From positions 496,001 to 560,000 of the forward strand of contig WACJ01000077.1 in the NCBI GenBank assembly GCA_008973525.1: 64,000 bases of DNA, read 5' to 3'. Within the stretch, counting starts at the first letter, position 1, and each line of letters starts with the position of its first letter. The translations under genes and the position numbers were made by a program. Under the pieces are notes generated by a model that was not told the origin of the DNA, ran no database searches, and saw nothing but the letters and a program-made list of their open reading frames with translations. This DNA comes from Stenopsyche tienmushanensis (lineage: Eukaryota > Arthropoda > Insecta > Trichoptera > Stenopsychidae). Positions 23,016-35,145 of this stretch are shown here, piece by piece.

Positions 23016-24099
23016 GGTTTTCTTCGGCATTGTATGCTTTTTCGCCGTATATTTTCTTGCTGAAATGTAACTCAATAAGCTTTTAACATTCTGCTGCACA
23101 TGCACTAATGCTTTTATATTGAACGCCATTGATATATCACGAGTAGTCTGAAAACACTTTATTTGTTGTTTGGTTGAAAATTGAGACAAGCCTAGAGGAC
23201 AAAGGAGCTGAATATGCTGGGAATAACAAGGTGGGATAACAAAGGATATATGGTATTGTTAAGACACAAATATAATGAAGGCTGTATAGATAATGTTAGC
23301 TTAGAATGGAGATAAATGGAGCGAAATTTTTCGGAATATTTCAAAAAGTGCTTCAAAAAGATTTTTGATTTATCATGTAATTCAAGGGATCTAAGAAATT
23401 GATCAAATAATATGTTCATTCTTTGAAATAAACGTCATCACCTTTATGTGGCATGTATAAATTGTGGTTGAAATACCAACCTTCTATTGAAAAACTAGAT
23501 CTTTCTCTGCCCTGATGCTGCGTAATTATGAAATCAATGTGTGAAAAAAAATAATGGATCCAGGGGGCCTTAAACTTTTATATGTAAAAATAAACCTATG
23601 TTTCTATGAAAATTTGATTTTTTTTATGCGGTCCACCTAAACTTAATCTTCGGCTATGTTAACTTTTGAGTTAGACACCTGTTATCTTACAATACTTGTA
23701 GTTAGTCCTGCGGTGAAGCGATTGGACTCGTAACTCAATAATTTTGGGTTCAAATCTACAGGAGGTGTGGCTAAAAACATATACACTTAAACTTTTTTTT
23801 GTGCGGTAAATGCGTTCCGCGGAAAATCGTACAAAAAAAGCTACGACTTTCATAGAAAAAGTGAAGATGCGTTCCATGGATTTTAAAAACCGCATAACTT
23901 TGAAACAGCTATATAAAATATATCAAAAATCGCACAAAAAAAGTTAGTAAAAAAAAAAGGAAAACAATAAGGCAATTAAAAAATGATATTTTTGGTAAGA
24001 TTTAAAGGATGTCTTGCATAATTGGTAAATTTTTAAGGATATTTGATATCTGGCATCTCAAATGCCAAACATCCACTAGAGAAATACTAATTATTTTAA
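23016..24099. other. non-coding spacer with a possible tRNA-derived SINE trace
   Basis: No gene. At 23700-23765 the sequence has the spacing of an A box (TAGTCCTGCGG) and a B box (GGGTTCAAATC), as in tRNA-derived SINE heads, but it cannot fold as a functional tRNA. Confidence 0.3.
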
Positions 24100-24272
24100 C
24101 TACAAGCTATCATCGCTGTATGATAATTTTCGTTGCGGTTTTCGATATGCCTCAAGATAGTTCTTTTCTTCGGAAGAAATAGTATACCCAGTGTCAATGT
24201 CATCATTGTTCTTTGTAGATTTTCTCTTTCCATCAATATAATTCATAATTAGTAAAGATTTCACTATAGTTC
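24100..24272 (-). CDS. candidate terminal exon of an unrecognised minus-strand gene
   Basis: Minus strand: acceptor TTTTTTTTAAATTAG at 24273, then TIVKSLLIMNYIDGKRKSTK continuing through a hydrophilic stretch to RKLSYSDDSL and TAG at 24100. The mix of charged residues looks coding rather than AT-driven. No upstream exon was identified to the right, and the family is not recognised. It could instead be chance or transposon-derived. Confidence 0.27.
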
Positions 24273-24599
24273 CTAATTTAAAAAAAATCACAAAATGGGA
24301 ACTGTTTAAAAAAAAAATTAGTTAAAAAATAAATGTTGACATAAATCTGGTAGGAATAATAAACCCTATAATAATCATTTACTCCATCCCAATACCCCAT
24401 ACGTCGTTCTTGCGACTTAATTTTTTAAACAAACAAATATTTCTTGGTCAAATATTGTTCAAAATAGATCTTCTTATAATCTATTTTCCACGAAAATATC
24501 TTGTTCAAATATAGATAAATGTTTTATTTTTCGTGGACCTCTAGGGATCCGCGGACCTCAATTTAAAAACCGCCGGAATGTCAACACTTCATCGTTATT

Positions 24600-25480
24600 T
24601 TCGATACCTGTATTCCAGCTTTGATACTTAAAAAAAACGACATACAATGTTATGTGCAGTTCATTCCCGAAGTGATTCCCGAAAGACGTGATGAAGGACG
24701 TTCGATGAGTGGATGATCAGAAAATGGGTGGGGTGTAATCGATACAACTGATAAGGTATAAATGTAAAAGTATTTATCACGCAGTGGATGACATCGGACT
24801 CATGATCATGACGATCATTAGTTCTATTTCGGGGGTTAGGCGCGTAAAGATATCTCCGTATAGCGAGTTTATTCTATTCCACAAAGTTACTATCGAGGCG
24901 CATCTCGAAAGTTAGTTTTGCTGCTTTAATGGGGTGAGTTTGCTTTTCACTTTCCCCTATTTTAGCCGTTTTTGATCGGGTTATTATATCTGATCACGAT
25001 CGGGCGTTGCTTGATGACTCAATTTCGGGTTTCTATTTCACGGTGCCATTTTGTGGGCGCCATTAAATCTATTGTTTCGATATTATCCTCGCTCCGTCTT
25101 GTGATCCTTCATCGTGGATTGCCGAAACGACCAGGATAGGAATGGAGAGTTGATACTGAATTTAATATATTTATTATTCTGTTCGATTATAGATGTTGTT
25201 CTGTTGTTGAACCAGATAACTGAGAATCGAGTATTCGCCGCTTCGCTGCAACTCAAATTTCAAAAGTAAGTTTGCCTGATGGTAGTCGTTGTATGCAAAC
25301 TGTATGTGCAAGCTTCGCTTTGAATTATTTATTTTATAGTTACATGTGCTTTATGTGCTCGTCAATCATTGTTTCTGCTGTTTTATTTTATTTTTTATAA
25401 ATATATTACGAATGCGGTACACGATAAATAGGAGGTAGTAATTTGTGGTGTCTGCGTGTCTTGAAGAAGGGGCGCGCATT
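24600..25480 (+). promoter_or_regulatory. GC-elevated island with possible 5'UTR exons
   Basis: This block is clearly less AT-rich than its flanks. On the plus strand CTTTAATGGG|GTGAGTTT (donor after 24933) and the segment 25216-25265, bounded by TTGAACCAG and |GTAAGTTTG, look like a first exon and a small untranslated exon. No coding continuation was found in the window, so this may be the promoter region of a long-intron gene or simply unexplained sequence. Confidence 0.25.
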
Positions 25481-25829
25481 GTGCTAGAATCGTGACTGGA
25501 GAGCTAACTATCTTCACAGGATCATATGTTTTAGGGAATCGTTGCACAGCACGCAAATCAGAACTTTTTAACACCCTTCAGACTTCTAACTTCTGGATTT
25601 TTAACAACTACCATCACGATGGAACAATGACCCTCCAGTTTATAAACAAACACAATTTAAAACATCTTGAAATTATATCGAAGGGTCTCACAGGAAGTTC
25701 TTGGAGGCTAATTTCTCAGTTCATCTTTATTTGATATTTTATAAAAGTAGTGTGGGATTTTTACCCACTAAAACCCCCCTTGCCACCCGGCTATTAGTTA
25801 AGTATTGTATTGATTAAGGGTGGCAGCGA

Positions 25830-26690
25830 TGTGTCCTTCCTGGGCTCCTCTATTATGTCAGCTCAAATCAGCTGTGTCAGCTCGATTGGAAATGTTTCTA
25901 TAGGTCGTCTTCTCCTCTTACGTTGGGCATCCTCTTTCTGCTGCATAACGCACTTTGTGTATTTGCACCACGCTTTCCATGACCTAGCATCCTTGAGCAT
26001 TGAAGGAATCATATTATTGGGCGTGAGCGTATTTACTCCAAGCTCCCTACGGATAGTGTCCCTTTCAACGTCCCATCCTGGACAGATGAATGTCACATGT
26101 GTGGCATCGTCATTGCCTGCTTCACAGTGATGGCATTCCAGGCCTGTCTCTTTGTTATTTTATTGTGATAGCTTCCGAGGCAGCCATGCCCGGTAAGGAC
26201 CTGAGTCAGGTGGTAACACATTTAGCCATCCACGTTTTCAAATTTGGTATTAATTCATGTGTCCAACGTCTTTTTGTGGAACTCTTCCATCGGGACTGCC
26301 ATGGTGATTTCCCTCGTAGCCTTCGCTGCTTCTTTTTGGACTGCTTATCTCTCGAACGAGCGAACGAAAGAACCTATTAGTGGTATGGCAGGCCACCAGG
26401 TATGGCAGGTACCCTGGCCATATTGAGCTTGACCCTTTTAACTTGTAGTGCATTAGCCCATATTGGCGTACTATACAACAACACTGAATGCACTACAACT
26501 ATACTGAGTGGCCAAAGTCCCTGCAATGCTGGCCGCTTTTTTTATCGTCAATTTCCACCCCCAAATATCGGATGGCTCTCGAGAATTTGCTTTTTGCAAG
26601 ACATCCTAACCGCCCCCAAGCTCTTTTTGGAAAATTTCACAACCATTGATATATTTTATGTTTCATTTATATTTTATGTTAGATATATCT
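25830..26690 (-). mobile_element. non-LTR retrotransposon, 3' part of reverse transcriptase frame
   Basis: Minus strand, frames broken. The upstream piece (about 26580-26400) includes IRYLGVEID and later TPIWANALQV, typical of the C-terminal half of R1/Jockey-type reverse transcriptases. The downstream piece ends in a zinc-knuckle-like and C-terminal block HVTFICPGWDVERDTIRREL (about 26105-26046), LTPNNMIPSMLKDARSWKAW and an Arg-rich end at 25863. Several frameshifts show it is dead. Confidence 0.75.
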
Positions 26691-27079
26691 TATAATCGTC
26701 ACGTATGTCTTCACCCTACCCCGGCAACGCCCTAGCGAGGAAAGGGGGGACTGGACTCCTTGTACTCCAGAAAGCCCTTTCCAGTAGAGCCAAAAAGGTC
26801 GTCTAGAGTAGTTTTCCACCATCTCCCTATGAAAACTACTCAGTCTTTACAAACCCCCCCAAACTCCTTATCGAGACGTTCGCGAAAGCGTTCGTCAATA
26901 CGTTCACTCAGGATACCCGTTGGGTGAACGTTCGAAATAAAACTCGGTGGTAATGCTACCTTCAATATCGAGCGAATGAGGAGGTGAATGTATGACACAG
27001 ACGATATGGTTGTAACCCCTTCCTGTGAATGGATATTGAAGAGGCCCATAGTTCTGTAGTGGACTGTCAGTGGCTGCAC

Positions 27080-29318
27080 TATGATGATGATATCTTATAA
27101 TATTGTATAAGTTCTTAATTTAGTTTCAAAATACATAAAGCATGTTAAAAATATGATTTGTATGTTTAAAATAGATATATTATTTTGGTGTTATTTGAAC
27201 CATAATACGACGACATGGTCTACTTCTTTGACGTGGTCGCCAACAACTCTTATGAATTTAATTCTCTGACTATCCAGAGCGTCGCAACCATAGAACTCTG
27301 TACTCATTGTTCCCACGGATGCACAAACGACAGGTGGGCGACAATATATTTAAATTAAGCATAAGCTAATATAAAAAGAGAATCAATCATCATACTTAAA
27401 AATATATTAATACCAATAGAGATTTACCCTAATGTATTTTTAATGGGATCATCGCATATTAGAAATATTATAGATTGGATCCTGGACTCTTATTATAATG
27501 ATTCTAATTCAAATCTTGGATGGACAAATTTGAGAGATTGGAATTATAAATATTTCCGATCAATTATTTTAGTCCAGGTTTAGCCTAATTTCAGTTTAAA
27601 ATGAATGATAATTTCTCTACTCATGCATATGTGTTCTATCTAAAATTCTATAATGTGGTAGGTATTGGGAAGCCACCACATTTTCCCCCTGGATGATGTC
27701 TCTGCCGATATCCGATAATGGATGTCCATTGACACTTTTGTGGTTAAACCGGGTTCTGTATGATTTTTTTAATGTTTTAAACATATTATGGTTTGAATGC
27801 ATGGCATTTCCTATTAGATTTGTCTTTAGGAATAATTTTATGGTAGATATTGTTATAAAGGGCACCCTGTGATCTATATGGGGGACATTTACAATTTACA
27901 ATGTCGTCGGTATGGTAATATTATTTCTGCATGCTGTTTTTGGGGCTGCTTCCGTATTGGAAAATGCTAATTGACCTTGCACGAATTTTTCCATCCCCTA
28001 ACGTATAATCGGCACACATTAATGTAGAACGGATCGAAATGTAATATAAAATCGATTTCAACGAAGTTATTGCAATTTTTCCGAGTGCCATAAAGAAATA
28101 AAGATCAAATACAATAATATCTTACGATTGGGAAAAAATATTATGAAACAATAAATATATGCGTTTTCAGAACCAGGAAATCAGACGAAAACTGGACCAA
28201 GACAATCCATTAGATAACTAAATACATCTAATCTAATTTTGATTTAATTCAGGAATTAACCAGATGTATCTATTTGATTTGAATCGATTGATACTGGAAC
28301 TTGTTTTTCTATAGTGGTTTAGATCCTGGACTCGTGGAAGGCAAATGGGAAATAACCACATGAAATTCCTTTCCCTAGTAAAGTATGGAAAATTAAAATC
28401 CACTTCATAACTTCATATCCAGACAATTATTTATTATTTAAAGCGTTCCTGCGGACACACAATGTCATACTTGCGTCCCTAGGCTTATATTTGAGTAATT
28501 CATTGCTTGCCATAAATAAGTTCGTTAATCATTTATAATTTAACTGTCTTTGAGGGTTACTGTTTAAAATGCATCAATAAATCATTGGTACCCATAGTCC
28601 ATTTATCACCGATAACACAAAACGGTGTTCTAAATATAGGCCCATGGGAAAATCTGAGTTGAACATCAAGCTAATTCCTATTATTAACGGTATTGAAATA
28701 TTGTATTTGAATTATAACAATTTCGATAAAATTTATACATCAAGATAATGCGATAATAATTTCTTCGGCCATGAAATAACTCATCAGCAAATTTTAACTC
28801 GGTTTAATACTTTTAACTATGAATTTGTTCGCGGCGTCGATTTTTCATCGCGGCTTATTTATAGCCGAAATCCGACGTTTTACGATACGTCACATCGACG
28901 AAATTTACAAGGAAACAAATCTGACATTTTGTCAATCTTTATTTAATCTCGTACTATATCGAGCCCGTGTTGCGTGTCTGCAAAAAGATAAAAGCTTTGT
29001 TGGCAATTCTCGGAATTTTTAACACCATTTTTCAGCATATCGCGAGTTTTCTTAGGGTTTGCGTTCGATTTTCTTTGCACGAAACTCGGAAAATTAGTAA
29101 TAGGCTTTTCATCGTATCGATGAATCAACATTTTCTTCTAAATGCTATTTATTGGGTCATAAACGTTATCATCAATGCCATCTAATACATTATATATATA
29201 TATATATATATATAATCGACGAATATGATTTTTTATACTTTGAAAGTAAAAAAATAAATTCAAGATAGAGGAAGAAGCTTGGTTAGTGTTGGTGGAATAT
29301 TGCATTATCCTAGACGTA
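27080..29318. other. gene-poor region
   Basis: No supported gene. Frames at 27865-27617 (minus) and 28819-29022 (plus) have mixed composition but no family match and no convincing splice sites. A (TA)n microsatellite lies at 29190-29213. Confidence 0.4.
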
Positions 29319-29319
29319 T

Positions 29320-29730
29320 TTAACCTTTTGAGTAGTGAGCTAAAATCTTCATAGTCTTAGAAGCTTGCCCACATTTCCGCCACTTATCATCTGTATAAAT
29401 TCATTTATCTGTCAGAACCGTCGCAGCGTGTATGAAGCTTGTACATAAATAAATAAACACTGTCAATAGCACACAATGTTCGGTCTTATCTTCAAATAAA
29501 CATAAACAATACACTTGAAATCGATTCATTATATCATTAACATATTTTAGTCGATAAATTTGGGTTAACAATCTATACAATCGTGCGATGTACGCAGGAA
29601 GCTCTCCATCTTTGTCTTCCATTCACAGCTACCGAACTGCACTACGTTTTATGTGTCTCTGTCTCTCTCCAAGCTCAGCGTACAAGAGTGCTCTTTCTGA
29701 ATCATTGGAATTCGCTCGCAAATACGCGTT
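29320..29730 (+). repeat. TTAA-ended interspersed repeat, copy C
   Basis: Begins TTAACCTTTTGAGTAGTGAG and carries the full block order: CCGCCACTTATCATCTGTAT, GCAGCGTGTATGAAGCTTGT, AATAAACACTGTCAATAGCA, ATCGTGCGATGTACGCAGGA and GCTCGCAAATACGCG. This is the most complete copy here. Confidence 0.7.
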
Positions 29731-30884
29731 CATCCTACCATACAGGTTAAACTCTTTTAAAGCTTTTTTTTTATCAAATCTGGTTGTAAAATGGGGTATA
29801 GTTTTAATTTTGGATTATGTCGTAAATATATTTAGATAGTAATGTTACCAACAAAACATTTTCAAGTATCGGTTTTTTCAGTTTGGTACAACATTCTTAT
29901 CCAGAATTTGTTTAATTGTATTCATCTGTAAAGATTACATAATAATGTAATCTTTACATTGTTCTGTTACATCAGTACTTCAGATAATATAGTTATGAAC
30001 CCAAATTCCAGCTCGCAATCTTAAATTATTATTATATATTTTGTTTATCTTATCTTTTCTTATATATTTGCTATGAGCCCTGACGGGGACTCCCAGATTT
30101 TAATTTGTTTTTTTTTTGTGTCAATTTTCAGCCAATAAGAATCAAGGCAATATACTTTCGATGATTAAATTATAATATATAATTCTAGTTCTAAATATTA
30201 TACTTTCAATACGAAATTTTAGAAAATATTATAAATAACTTGTAAATGTATAACCCTTATTTAGAAGCAGAAATGGAAAATAATAAGTTAAATAATAATT
30301 CATTAATAATTAAAGAGAGTAAATTTGCTAAAAAATTAGAAAATTAGAAAAATCGTTTTTTTTTCGGGAATGAAAACCGTAATCGAACCGATATAAATGT
30401 CAGGAACTGAACTGAACCGAAATGAAAAGAAAAGAAAACGGTTCGAAGTCCTCCTATTCACAACAGGATTCACGTATAGAGTTACAAATATGTTCAAATT
30501 AAGATGTTTTATATCTCTAGACTTATATTTTAGACGACATTACATTTTTTAGAAATGAAATGAACAGAGTCGTAACGAGGGTATGAAGCGCCCGTGGCAA
30601 GTATCTATCTTGCGCCTCCCCACTCCTGAAAATCCATGTTTTCCAAATCCACTAACCTGAGCTGTTTATTGGTCCAGCTATTTGGGGGCCATATAGCAGC
30701 ATAAATTAGTAAGATAGATGAATATGCAATTTTTATGAGTGGAAGGAAGTCTAGACTCATTCGCGATCTCATTTGGCGCGAGCCAACTATGTAAGTTAGC
30801 CTCAGAGGGTACAGATCATAGAAGGTTTCAGGTACGCATTTATCCCCGAAAATGCCGCAAAACGTCCTAAAAGAGAACGCAGTG
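29731..30884. other. AT-rich spacer and the start of an interrupted minus-strand frame
   Basis: 29731-30540 has no recognisable feature. From 30605 to the hAT insertion at 30885 the minus strand is open, and with the element removed the frame continues into 31918-32010 (see findings). The protein is not recognised. Confidence 0.35.
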
Positions 30885-30892
30885 GTCACAAG

Positions 30893-31909
30893 TAGGGAAT
30901 CCAATCCCGGGATCCCGGATCCCGGGATCCCGGACAGTTTTAGGTACTTAAGAATTCCGGGATTAGAAAACGTAATCCCGAAAATCCCGGGATTGAAATT
31001 TTTATCTAATAGAAATCGTACACCTCACCAACACGACGAAGGCTACTAAATCGAGACATTCCCGACGAAATCTGGACGCTTGGAAACAGTGGCGTAATTA
31101 CTAATTGGCGAACTTAGGCGACGCATAGGAGCAGTGACTGTCTAATCTATGTATACATATATAGTGTACATGTATATTTTTCAAATTGTTATAGTAACCT
31201 TTCGCTACCGGTGATGTATTTACTACACCTCGGCTCTAATAGTGGGTATATCGATATGAAATATAATAGATACGGGCTTCAGAATTTTTGTATTCCTACG
31301 TAATATAATTACAAATCACATCAAAGTATTATAGTATATAAGTATTCATCTGTAGCGACGGAAATAAATGATTTGTCGGGAAATCGGGAATTTTGCGATT
31401 TTTAGTCCGTGTCTCAGCAGAAAGGAATTTTATCAGTCACATTGATGGTGTTATACGAAAATGGGGGCTCACGCGATCATCAACTCGAACTAGCATTTAA
31501 ATATCTGATGACGATACCTCCAACGAGTGTGGAAGCTGAGCGTGCATTTTCAGCAGCAAGTTGTCTGACTTCCAAAATCAGATCCAGACTAAATGACAAA
31601 ACACTAATGTTTAATGTTAATGTTACTTCGGGCATATTTTCAAAATAATATTTTAATTTTTTAGTGTTTTATTTATCTATTTTTGAATTGTATTTTTATC
31701 TTTTCTTAAATAAGTAAAATTCTTTGGCCTTCAAGTGATTTTTTATATTGAACAAATGGACTTATTAGTAATTTTTGATCAAATTCATCAAGGTAATTTC
31801 TTAAAATATTGAAAATCCCAATCCCGGGATCCCGGGACTGGTCCCGGGATTGTCTAATGAAATCCCGAAATCCCGGGATCGAAATTTTGGCTCGGGATTG
31901 GATTCCCTA
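30893..31909 (+). mobile_element. hAT-family transposon with intact ends and 8-bp target duplication (copy 2)
   Basis: Starts TAGGGAATCCAATCCCG and ends with its exact inverted copy CGGGATTGGATTCCCTA. Both sides are flanked by the 8-bp direct repeat GTCACAAG (30885-30892 and 31910-31917), the hAT hallmark. Both subterminal zones repeat CCCGGGATCCCGG motifs. The only coding trace is a hAT dimerisation-domain end at about 31409-31640 (YLMTIPPTSVEAERAFSAAS, then SKIRSRLND), with the catalytic part missing, so it is non-autonomous. Inside, at 31087, a second CAGTGGCGTA start is shared with copy 3. Confidence 0.88.
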
Positions 31910-31917
31910 GTCACAAG

Positions 31918-33734
31918 GTCTGTGTGTCTAACGGGTCCGCTTTTCCGACCGCTGACATAACGATCGAACACCATATCCGAACATGTATAGAGAATGATTA
32001 CGAACCCATATTATAAATCGAAGCTGTCCGAAGAAGACTAATCGGGTGGGTTGCTTAAATTTTACAATCGGTCGAAAATATTGTTGTTTTTATTTTATTG
32101 CAGGCTTATGTCGGAAATGGAAATGAAAGCTGAAATTGTTTTGAAGTAACAAGATATAGATAAATTAGATGAAGCTATTGCCATATTGATGATATTTTCA
32201 TAATATGTGGACGAATACTAACGCTGAAAATTAGCATGTTTCATGCTTTTAATATAGATATTTTTGTTATTCGATCATTTTAGACAAATATATATCGCTT
32301 AATTTTAAACCTTGACTGTATTGTGCTTTAACTAGCTACAGCCAAGGCTCTTTAATGTTATCGGTATGTAATTTTTCCGAATAAAGCGTTGGCTTAATGG
32401 GTACCAGCCGTGTCTGAAACACCTGTCTGAAAAAGTTACCCCGGAAAGTTCATTGCACTGAAATTTAAAGCCATCAACTCCATCGTCATTATTCAATCTA
32501 TTTCTGGTAGCATTTTTTGCTTTATATTAATCGTTTTTTTATCAGTTTTCCAGTTCATATTTTAAATATTTTTCAAATTTAACCATCTTTCGTAAGAATA
32601 TTAAAATAATGTGTTCGTATTTAAGGAACATTTCTACTTTGTTGGTTAAAAAATAATCTTTTTTTTCTTCGCGTATCGGAAAGAACCAATGTGTAAGAAT
32701 ACGTTCAGTAAATTTCAAGTCGATGTAACAATCTTTGTTTGTGAATCTAAGCACCAATAAAAATAACCGAAACACAGAAGAATCTTTTATACCTTGGATA
32801 AGTGAAATTGAAAAAAAAGTTCTTTTTAATAAAACAGCATTGCCTGATATATTTAAACCGATATGAGAAAAGTTATACGACAGAATTTTTTTAAGAAGTC
32901 ATTGAATATATCCCAGAATAGTCCGACGGCACGAAATAATTCCATTAAAGAGGAGAAGCTTCTTTTCTTCGGATGTGCATTAAATAAATGGATGGCACTC
33001 CAATCATGTAAAATGATGTAGTAAATCAGGCTGACATGATCTCATTGCAGAATGCTTCGCAAACAAAGCGCTGCAGCCTTAAACGCGATGTGGCGTGATT
33101 ACAAGTTCGCTTTAGGCCAATCCATTATATTCGAGATTCGTAGCCTTCCTGCAGACATCGTCGTCGAGTTTGCTCGACTAATGTCATGCGTGCGTGTCGT
33201 CTGCCTCCTGTCTTCTGTCTTTCGTCGTCTTCCTCCCGCCTCCCACTTTCCATGCGATTATGTCGTCGTGGGCCCAAACTTGCATCATACTTTATCTTCT
33301 CACCGACCGGCTGCAAGCCAAGCTTGGAACATTCCTGGAAGCCTTTCGCGCTCGCAATCATGCCAGATCCCCTTAACTTCTTAATTTATTATCTAATGTT
33401 CGTATATTTATTTCCTTCTTTGAAAATGCAATAATATCAATATATCAAGATGATTTTTTCAGTCAACTTTATTGTTTATTACAGCCACTTTTGATACGTA
33501 TACAGTCAACCCTCCTATAGTGTCCACTTTGTTTGCGGCGTCTTTTACGTAAGCAAAGAGTAAAATACATAAATTCAATGCCCTTTTACGCGTGTTATTC
33601 ATTTGTACTTGTTAACAAATTAAACACGTACAAATTTTGTATGGGCGTCTAACTTTCTATAGCGTTTTATTTTTATAGCATGGTCCCTATCTCGACTACA
33701 TCACGTATGTATGTACATTTTGATGTACTAAAGA
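31918..33734. other. gene-poor region with a GC-richer island
   Basis: Mostly AT-rich. At 33050-33370 a GC-richer island is open in several frames on both strands (for example 33052-33384 plus, 33361-33125 minus), with none recognisable. The minus reading ends in an Arg-rich stretch. It may be decayed transposon or an unannotated exon. Confidence 0.3.
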
Positions 33735-33780
33735 TTAACACTTTGACCGCCGTGTCAGCCATATGTGGCTGACACGGCAC
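33735..33780. repeat. perfect hairpin next to a TTAA start
   Basis: TTAACACTTTGACCGCCG at 33735 leads into a perfect 12-bp hairpin: CCGTGTCAGCCA (33750-33761), loop TATG, TGGCTGACACGG (33766-33777). The TTAACACTTT start links it to the piggyBac-type MITEs in this window. Confidence 0.6.
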
Positions 33781-33801
33781 AATCTCTTATTTATCATGAA
33801 A

Positions 33802-33880
33802 TTAACCTTTTAACTGCCAGACAACTGCGTTTGCGTACAAATGCGACGCGCCGGTGAGTCGTTGGCATTTAACAGGTTAA
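33802..33880. repeat. 79-bp TTAA-bounded MITE
   Basis: Left end TTAACCTTTTAACTGCCA and right end TGGCATTTAACAGGTTAA are inverted copies (two mismatches) and both include TTAA. No coding content. Confidence 0.7.
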
Positions 33881-34206
33881 GCCAAAAACACTCACAATAT
33901 TGTAAAAGCACTTAAACACAGCAAAATATAACCAAAATGTAGCGAAACCCATAAATTACTCTGTAAAATGAAAATATTTATTTTTGAAGTACAGTGAAAC
34001 CTCGATTATACGTTTTCCAAGGGACCCTGGAAAAAAACGGTAATTGCGGGAAACGGTGAATGCGGGAAAGCTTCAAATAATAACAATCAAGTAAAATCTT
34101 AAAAAAAAACATTTATTTATTAGTTACTTGTATATACTGTATATAAAAAAATATTTTTTTAAAAACTCCTTTTTGTTTGTTTGCTTCTTTGTTGTTTGGC
34201 ACTTTA

Positions 34207-34406
34207 GACCCGATCCACACTATGGTGCCGGTAACGGTTCGATCTCGCTCTCGGTCTCGGTCCGGTCAAATATTCTCATACAAAAAAGGGAATTGGAACG
34301 ATCCGATAGTGTGAATACTCTGATTGTTTCTTGTGTAAGAATATTTGATCGGACCGGGATCGGAGCGAGGTCGAACCGTCAACGGCACCATAGTGTGGAT
34401 CGGGCC
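34207..34406. repeat. long-palindrome MITE, probably PIF/Harbinger type
   Basis: The two halves are near-complete inverted repeats: GACCCGATCCACACTATGGTG at the left mirrors CACCATAGTGTGGATCGGGCC at the right, with matching inner blocks TCGGTCCGGTCAAATATTCT and AGAATATTTGATCGGACCGG. TTA sits directly outside each end, fitting the 3-bp target duplication of PIF/Harbinger. The frames on both strands here are by-products of the palindrome. Confidence 0.7.
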
Positions 34407-34868
34407 TTAATCGGAACAAAGACGCCTCAAACTCGCGTTCTTTTCTAAGAGCGGATTCATCGATTTCCTTGAAATAGAAAAATGATTTCATTTTTTCCAA
34501 CCTGCGCTCGGCTGTGTCAAACTTTCTTGCCGAGATACGGAGAAATATGCAATAAAAACGGTCAATCGGGATAATATTTGTGACGGGACCAAAATATTTA
34601 AACGGTTTATCGAGGAAATCGGTAAATCGGGGAACGGTCAATGTGGGATTATTTAACATTGTTCTTATGGAAGTTTGACGGGACTATAAAAAATAAACGT
34701 TCCATCCGGGAAAACATATTATGCGAGAACGGTTGATCGAGGCTCCACTGTAATCTTAATCTCATAGCACCTTTCAGGCTTGAATCTCCTTTTTGATTAA
34801 TTGAGATTCGATATTTATCACAACAGATTGATTCAAATATTTATTTCTATGGTTTCACATCCTCATCA

Positions 34869-35145
34869 TTAACCCTTTGAGCGGTGAGCTAATCATCATA
34901 AACTTAAATGCTATATTCGTTTGTCTGCCGCTTATCATCCGTACAAATCCACTTATCTGTCAGGACCGCCGCAGCGTGTATGAAGCTCGTATATAAATAA
35001 ATAAACACTCTCGATAGCACACAATATTCGGTCATTTCTTTGTGTAAGCATAAACAAATACACATCTATACAATCGTAAGATGCAAGAAAGATACTCTCT
35101 CCGTCTCTGTTTTTCTCCAAACTCAACATATAAGAACGCTCTTAA
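34869..35145 (+). repeat. TTAA-ended interspersed repeat, copy D
   Basis: Starts TTAACCCTTTGAGCGGTGAG. It carries CCGCTTATCATCCGTACAAA, GCCGCAGCGTGTATGAAGCT, AAATAAACACTCTCGATAGC and ATACTCTCTCCGTCTCT, then breaks off before the CAAATACGCG block. Confidence 0.7.

Noticed and set aside
33052..33384. 110-codon plus-strand frame in a GC-rich island
   Set aside because: Several frames are open on both strands, as expected from composition; none is recognisable.
34128..34659. Overlapping long frames on both strands
   Set aside because: Produced by the palindromic MITE at 34207-34406.
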